The translations under genes and the position numbers were made by a program. Below the pieces are notes generated by a model. It saw only the letters and a program-made list of their open reading frames with translations, did no database searches and had not been told where the DNA came from. This document shows positions 60,832 to 64,000 of a stretch of 64,000 nucleotides of DNA, one piece after another. Each line of letters opens with the position of its first letter. Position 1 is the first letter of the stretch. This DNA is from Wolfiporia cocos (Eukaryota > Basidiomycota > Agaricomycetes > Polyporales > Phaeolaceae): the NCBI GenBank assembly GCA_029448655.1, contig JACCLO010000002.1:3720001-3784000 (forward strand), written 5' to 3'.

Positions 60832-61797
60832 GACGATTGCGGCGGGAATTTGAGATTCCTGCGTTCGGGCTGCTGGACCCACAGCTGCCGCTGCCTAAGT
60901 ACTCTGCGTGTGGCGCCATCTGAGCTGCAGACAACGCAATGTGGGTCATTGGAGAGCAATCTAGACATTAGCTTGGCTTCGTAAGACAGTGTGCTTATCC
61001 GTGCCTTCTCCCTAGTCTCATGAGCACGGCGGACCGCTCTGGGATTGCGACACGCTCCAAACAACGCGTCAACAGTCAAGATAAGATAAAGACGCGTCGC
61101 GACGCGATCGAGCCATCACTGATGGGATTTCCGATCGCGTCGCACGTGTGCCTCCATGTGATTTGCCTTTCTGGGCCTTTTGTCTCTTCACCTTCGTGCC
61201 GACGGTCGGAGTACGGCATCAGCCCCTGGCACCGCCAACACAATAGGACAATAACCGCCATCGTTGCCTTTCTCATGTTTCTGTTTCCTGTTTTTGCGCC
61301 GGACAGGTCACATCGCGTGCTCTTCTGACTCGAGAGTTATCCGCCACGAGGCAGACCTGTGCAGGGTTGGGCCACTCAGCCGAATGAGCTGGCAATGTGT
61401 TATAGACAGAAATACACCATGTCTTCATACAGTGATAATGAAAATTTCGCCTGTCGGAACTGCCAGGTGAGTGTATGAATTTGCTGGCCAGTTATTCATT
61501 CTGATGCCATGTGCCCAGACCCGCGCCTTGTCATGATCTCCGGATCGATCTCAGGAATGCAGCTTATTGTTCTGTGACCCCTCGCAATATCCTCCTATAG
61601 ATTATTGGCTGCTCCGCATAGTGCCGCCGCGAGCACTGCACGAGCGCAGACAATTGCCGTACCATGTGTCTCCGCCTTCTGAGATCCAAGCCGCAGACTG
61701 AAAAGGCTCGGAGCTCCTATCGAGTGCGCGTCCACCCTTCCCCCAACCTTTGCGGTACCTCCCTCCTTTCCCTTCGCAGTTCGTACTCTCCATCGCG
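60832..61797. other. Divergent intergenic region between dioxygenase and oligopeptide transporter
   Basis: About 970 bp, the joint upstream region of two nutrient-related genes on opposite strands. No gene and no firmly recognised control site were seen. The last ~60 bp before the transporter ATG are pyrimidine-rich (ccctcctttcccttcgc...), typical for a fungal 5' UTR. Confidence 0.45.
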
Positions 61798-64000
61798 ATG
61801 GAGGCGAAGGATACCTTTTCTCTACCTCAGTTGCTGCGTCAGCGTAACCCCATCCCTGACGTTCCCGAAGATGTTGACTTTGTCATGCAACACTTGAACG
61901 ATCCCAACTGGGACTACACCCCGGCGTCGCCCACCGTCAGCGTCGACACATTCGAGCTCGACCACAAGGGGAACAAGACGTATTCGAGCGGGTTCTCGAT
62001 TAACAGCACTGAGATGGACTCTGAGTCGCAAGTCGACTCCTCTTACCGAACGTCGTCGTCTTCGAAGGCTCATCTTCGGGAGGCGGATTTGGATGACTTC
62101 AATGAGTGCGTACGTTCTCAAGCATATGACACTGCGGTCCTAATCGTGGCGCAGCGAGTCCCCATACGCAGAAGTGCGAGCTGCTGTCTCAAATACAGAT
62201 GATCCATCCATGCCGGTGAACACATTCCGGATGTAGGTGAATTCTATACCTTCATCTCTTGCATGTCTGACCATGTTTGCAGGTGGTTTCTCGGAATTGT
62301 CCTTTCCAGTGTTATGGCAGGTCTCAACCACTTCTTCGAAGAGCGATGTAAGTGCCCTGCATGCGAGTGCTCTTCGGTGTACTTATGACCTCCAGACCCA
62401 TCTCTCGCAATCAGTGCACTCGTCGTGCAGCTGATTGCCCTTCCTCTAGGGAAGGGTATGGAATGGCTCCTTCCAACGACACGTTTCAACACTTTCGGCT
62501 ACATCTGGTCACTTAACCCCGGCCCATTCAACATCAAGGAGCACACAGTCATCACTGTCATGGCTAGCGCGGTCTACTCAGATGTCTACGTGACAACCGT
62601 CTTCGCGACGCAAAAAGTATTTTACAATCAGTCGGTCTCCTTCGGCTACCAGATCCTGCTCTCGCTTTCGACGCAACTCCTCGGCTACTCCTTCGCAGGT
62701 CTCACGCGGCACATCCTCGTCTGGCAGTCGAGCATGATCTGGCCGGGAGCGCTTGTGTCCTGTGCGCTGCTCAATACGCTCCACAAAGCGTACGGCAAGA
62801 AAGAGCGGCGCCACATCTCCCGCGAGCGATTTTTCTTGTATGTGCTCATCGCAGGCACCGCATGGTACTTCCTCCCGGGGTACCTCTTCACTGCGCTGAG
62901 TGTGTTCAACTGGGTCTGCTGGATTGCGCCAAGGAACCCGACGGTGAATGCGCTATTTGGGTACTCGACGGGCTTGGGCATGGGTTTCCTGACGTTTGAC
63001 TGGTCGATGATCTCGTGGATTGGCAGCCCGCTGGTTACTCCTGTGCGTTGTCTACCTAGTTGGCAGCTGACCGAAAGTTTGCTGATTGATGTTATCTGCA
63101 GTGGTGGGCCGAGGCGAACATCGGTGTTGGCTTTGTTATTTTCTTCTGGATTATCACACCGATTGTCTACTGTGAGTGCTACCGCAAAGTTCCCACGAGA
63201 ACATTCGCTGACTTGTCTACAGTCACAAACACCTTCTACTCCAAGTACATGCCGATCGCAGGCGATGGTTCGTACGATAACACTGGCGCAGCCTACAATG
63301 TATCGAGGATCATTACCAACGGCATCTTCGACGAAGAAAAGTACATAAACTACTCGCCGATGTACATCCCCGCCACATTCGCGGTTTCGTACGGCGTCCA
63401 GTTCGCATCCATCACGGCCGTTGTTGTACACACCTTCCGTACGTATTCTCCCATCTTGCATACGTGTACCCGCTAATCTGGTCTTCAGTGTGGTACAGGC
63501 ACGACATCGCCCGCCAGCTCCGTCGGGCAGCTACTGAAGAGCGCGATGTACACGCTCGCTTGATGTTGGCGTACCCCGATGTCCCATGGTGGTGGTACTC
63601 GGCAATCGGTCTCATTGCCTTCACCTTCGGTGTCATCGGTATCGAGATTGCAGACACTGAGCTCCCCGTTTGGGCCCTCGTCATCAGTATCGTGATTGCG
63701 CTCTTCTTCATCATCCCCGTGGGCATGATCCGCGCGATCACGAACCAACTCGTACCGCTGAACGTACTCATGGAGTTCCTCATCGGATACATGCTGCCGG
63801 GCAAGCCCGTCGCGATGATGCTGTTCAAGTCGTACGGCTTCATAACCGTCACGCAGGCGCTCTCGCTCGCTAGCGACATGAAGATTGGGCATTACATGAA
63901 GGTCCCCCCGCGCACAATGTTCATTGCTCAGACACTCGCGACGATCCTATCCGCATTCATCTGCGTCGGCGTCCAGATGTGGCAGTTCGCGACCATCCCT
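61798..64000 (+). CDS. Oligopeptide transporter of the OPT family, 3' end beyond the window
   Basis: The start is the ATG at 61798; early exons are 61798-62105 and 62155-62232, with the next from 62283, all in phase. A ~100-residue acidic and Ser-rich cytoplasmic N-terminus leads to S-P-Y-A-E-V-R-A-A-V and F-R-M-W-F-L-G-I, the classic entry to the first membrane helix. The OPT hallmark N-P-G-P-F-N-I-K-E-H follows, then Y-S-D-V-Y, T-Q-L-L-G-Y-S-F-A-G-L and F-L-P-G-Y. Later segments read Y-S-K-Y-M-P-I, W-W-W-Y and L-M-E-F-L-I-G-Y-M-L-P-G-K-P. The family imports tetra- and pentapeptides, glutathione or siderophores with protons across the plasma membrane. More than 600 residues are visible; the last membrane helices and the stop lie outside. 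Confidence 0.95.

Overview
This is a window of nuclear DNA from a filamentous basidiomycete, most likely an Agaricomycete of the polypore type. The reasons are: genes cut by many introns of about 45-100 bp with GTRNGT donors; GC-rich exons; coding dense on both strands; and housekeeping proteins that read clearly as fungal orthologues. No bacterial, organellar or viral signal was seen.

Layout. 0-9 kb: 5' end of a peroxisomal ABCD transporter (-), HAD-like hydrolase (+), RBR ubiquitin ligase (-), kinesin-6-like motor (+). 9-15 kb: a large tricalbin / extended-synaptotagmin gene (-). 16.2-17.6 kb: a decayed F-box gene. 18.2-22.8 kb: the kinetochore scaffold Spc7/KNL1 (+). 22.8-27.4 kb: gene-poor, with an inverted pair of tRNA-derived SINE-like copies. 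27.4-33.8 kb: Ugo1-like mitochondrial carrier (+), a triple-Myb plus C2H2 zinc-finger regulator (-), splicing factor Prp17/Cdc40 (+). 34.8-35.1 kb: a three-exon gene for a 53-residue predicted secreted peptide. 36.5-42 kb: a transposon-rich, AT-richer island with an hAT-like element carrying an 8-bp target duplication, a 31-bp minisatellite and a 1.06-kb foldback palindrome. 42.3-48.3 kb: MCM3 (+) convergent with a RINT1/Tip20 tethering factor (-). 48.5-51.2 kb: two related foldback elements of 794 and 799 bp, each with a perfect 9-bp target duplication (Mutator-like hallmark), whose ends form hairpins with compensatory stem changes. 51.7-53.3 kb: a second RBR ligase, paralogous to the one at 2-3 kb. 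53.7-64 kb: Ser-rich coiled-coil protein (-), ALG10 (-), MTQ2 (+), TauD-type dioxygenase (-) and an oligopeptide transporter (+) that runs off the end.

Several genes act in the cell cycle or division (kinesin-6, Spc7, MCM3), in membrane contact and traffic (tricalbin, RINT1, ABCD, OPT, Ugo1) or in RNA and protein processing (Prp17, MTQ2, ALG10), but nothing suggests one co-regulated pathway or a biosynthetic cluster. The most novel material is the paired Mutator-like elements with covarying terminal hairpins, the short secreted peptide gene, and the Myb plus C2H2 architecture. Exon borders with coordinates were checked by hand for splice consensus and reading phase; where 5' ends or joins are unclear this is stated.
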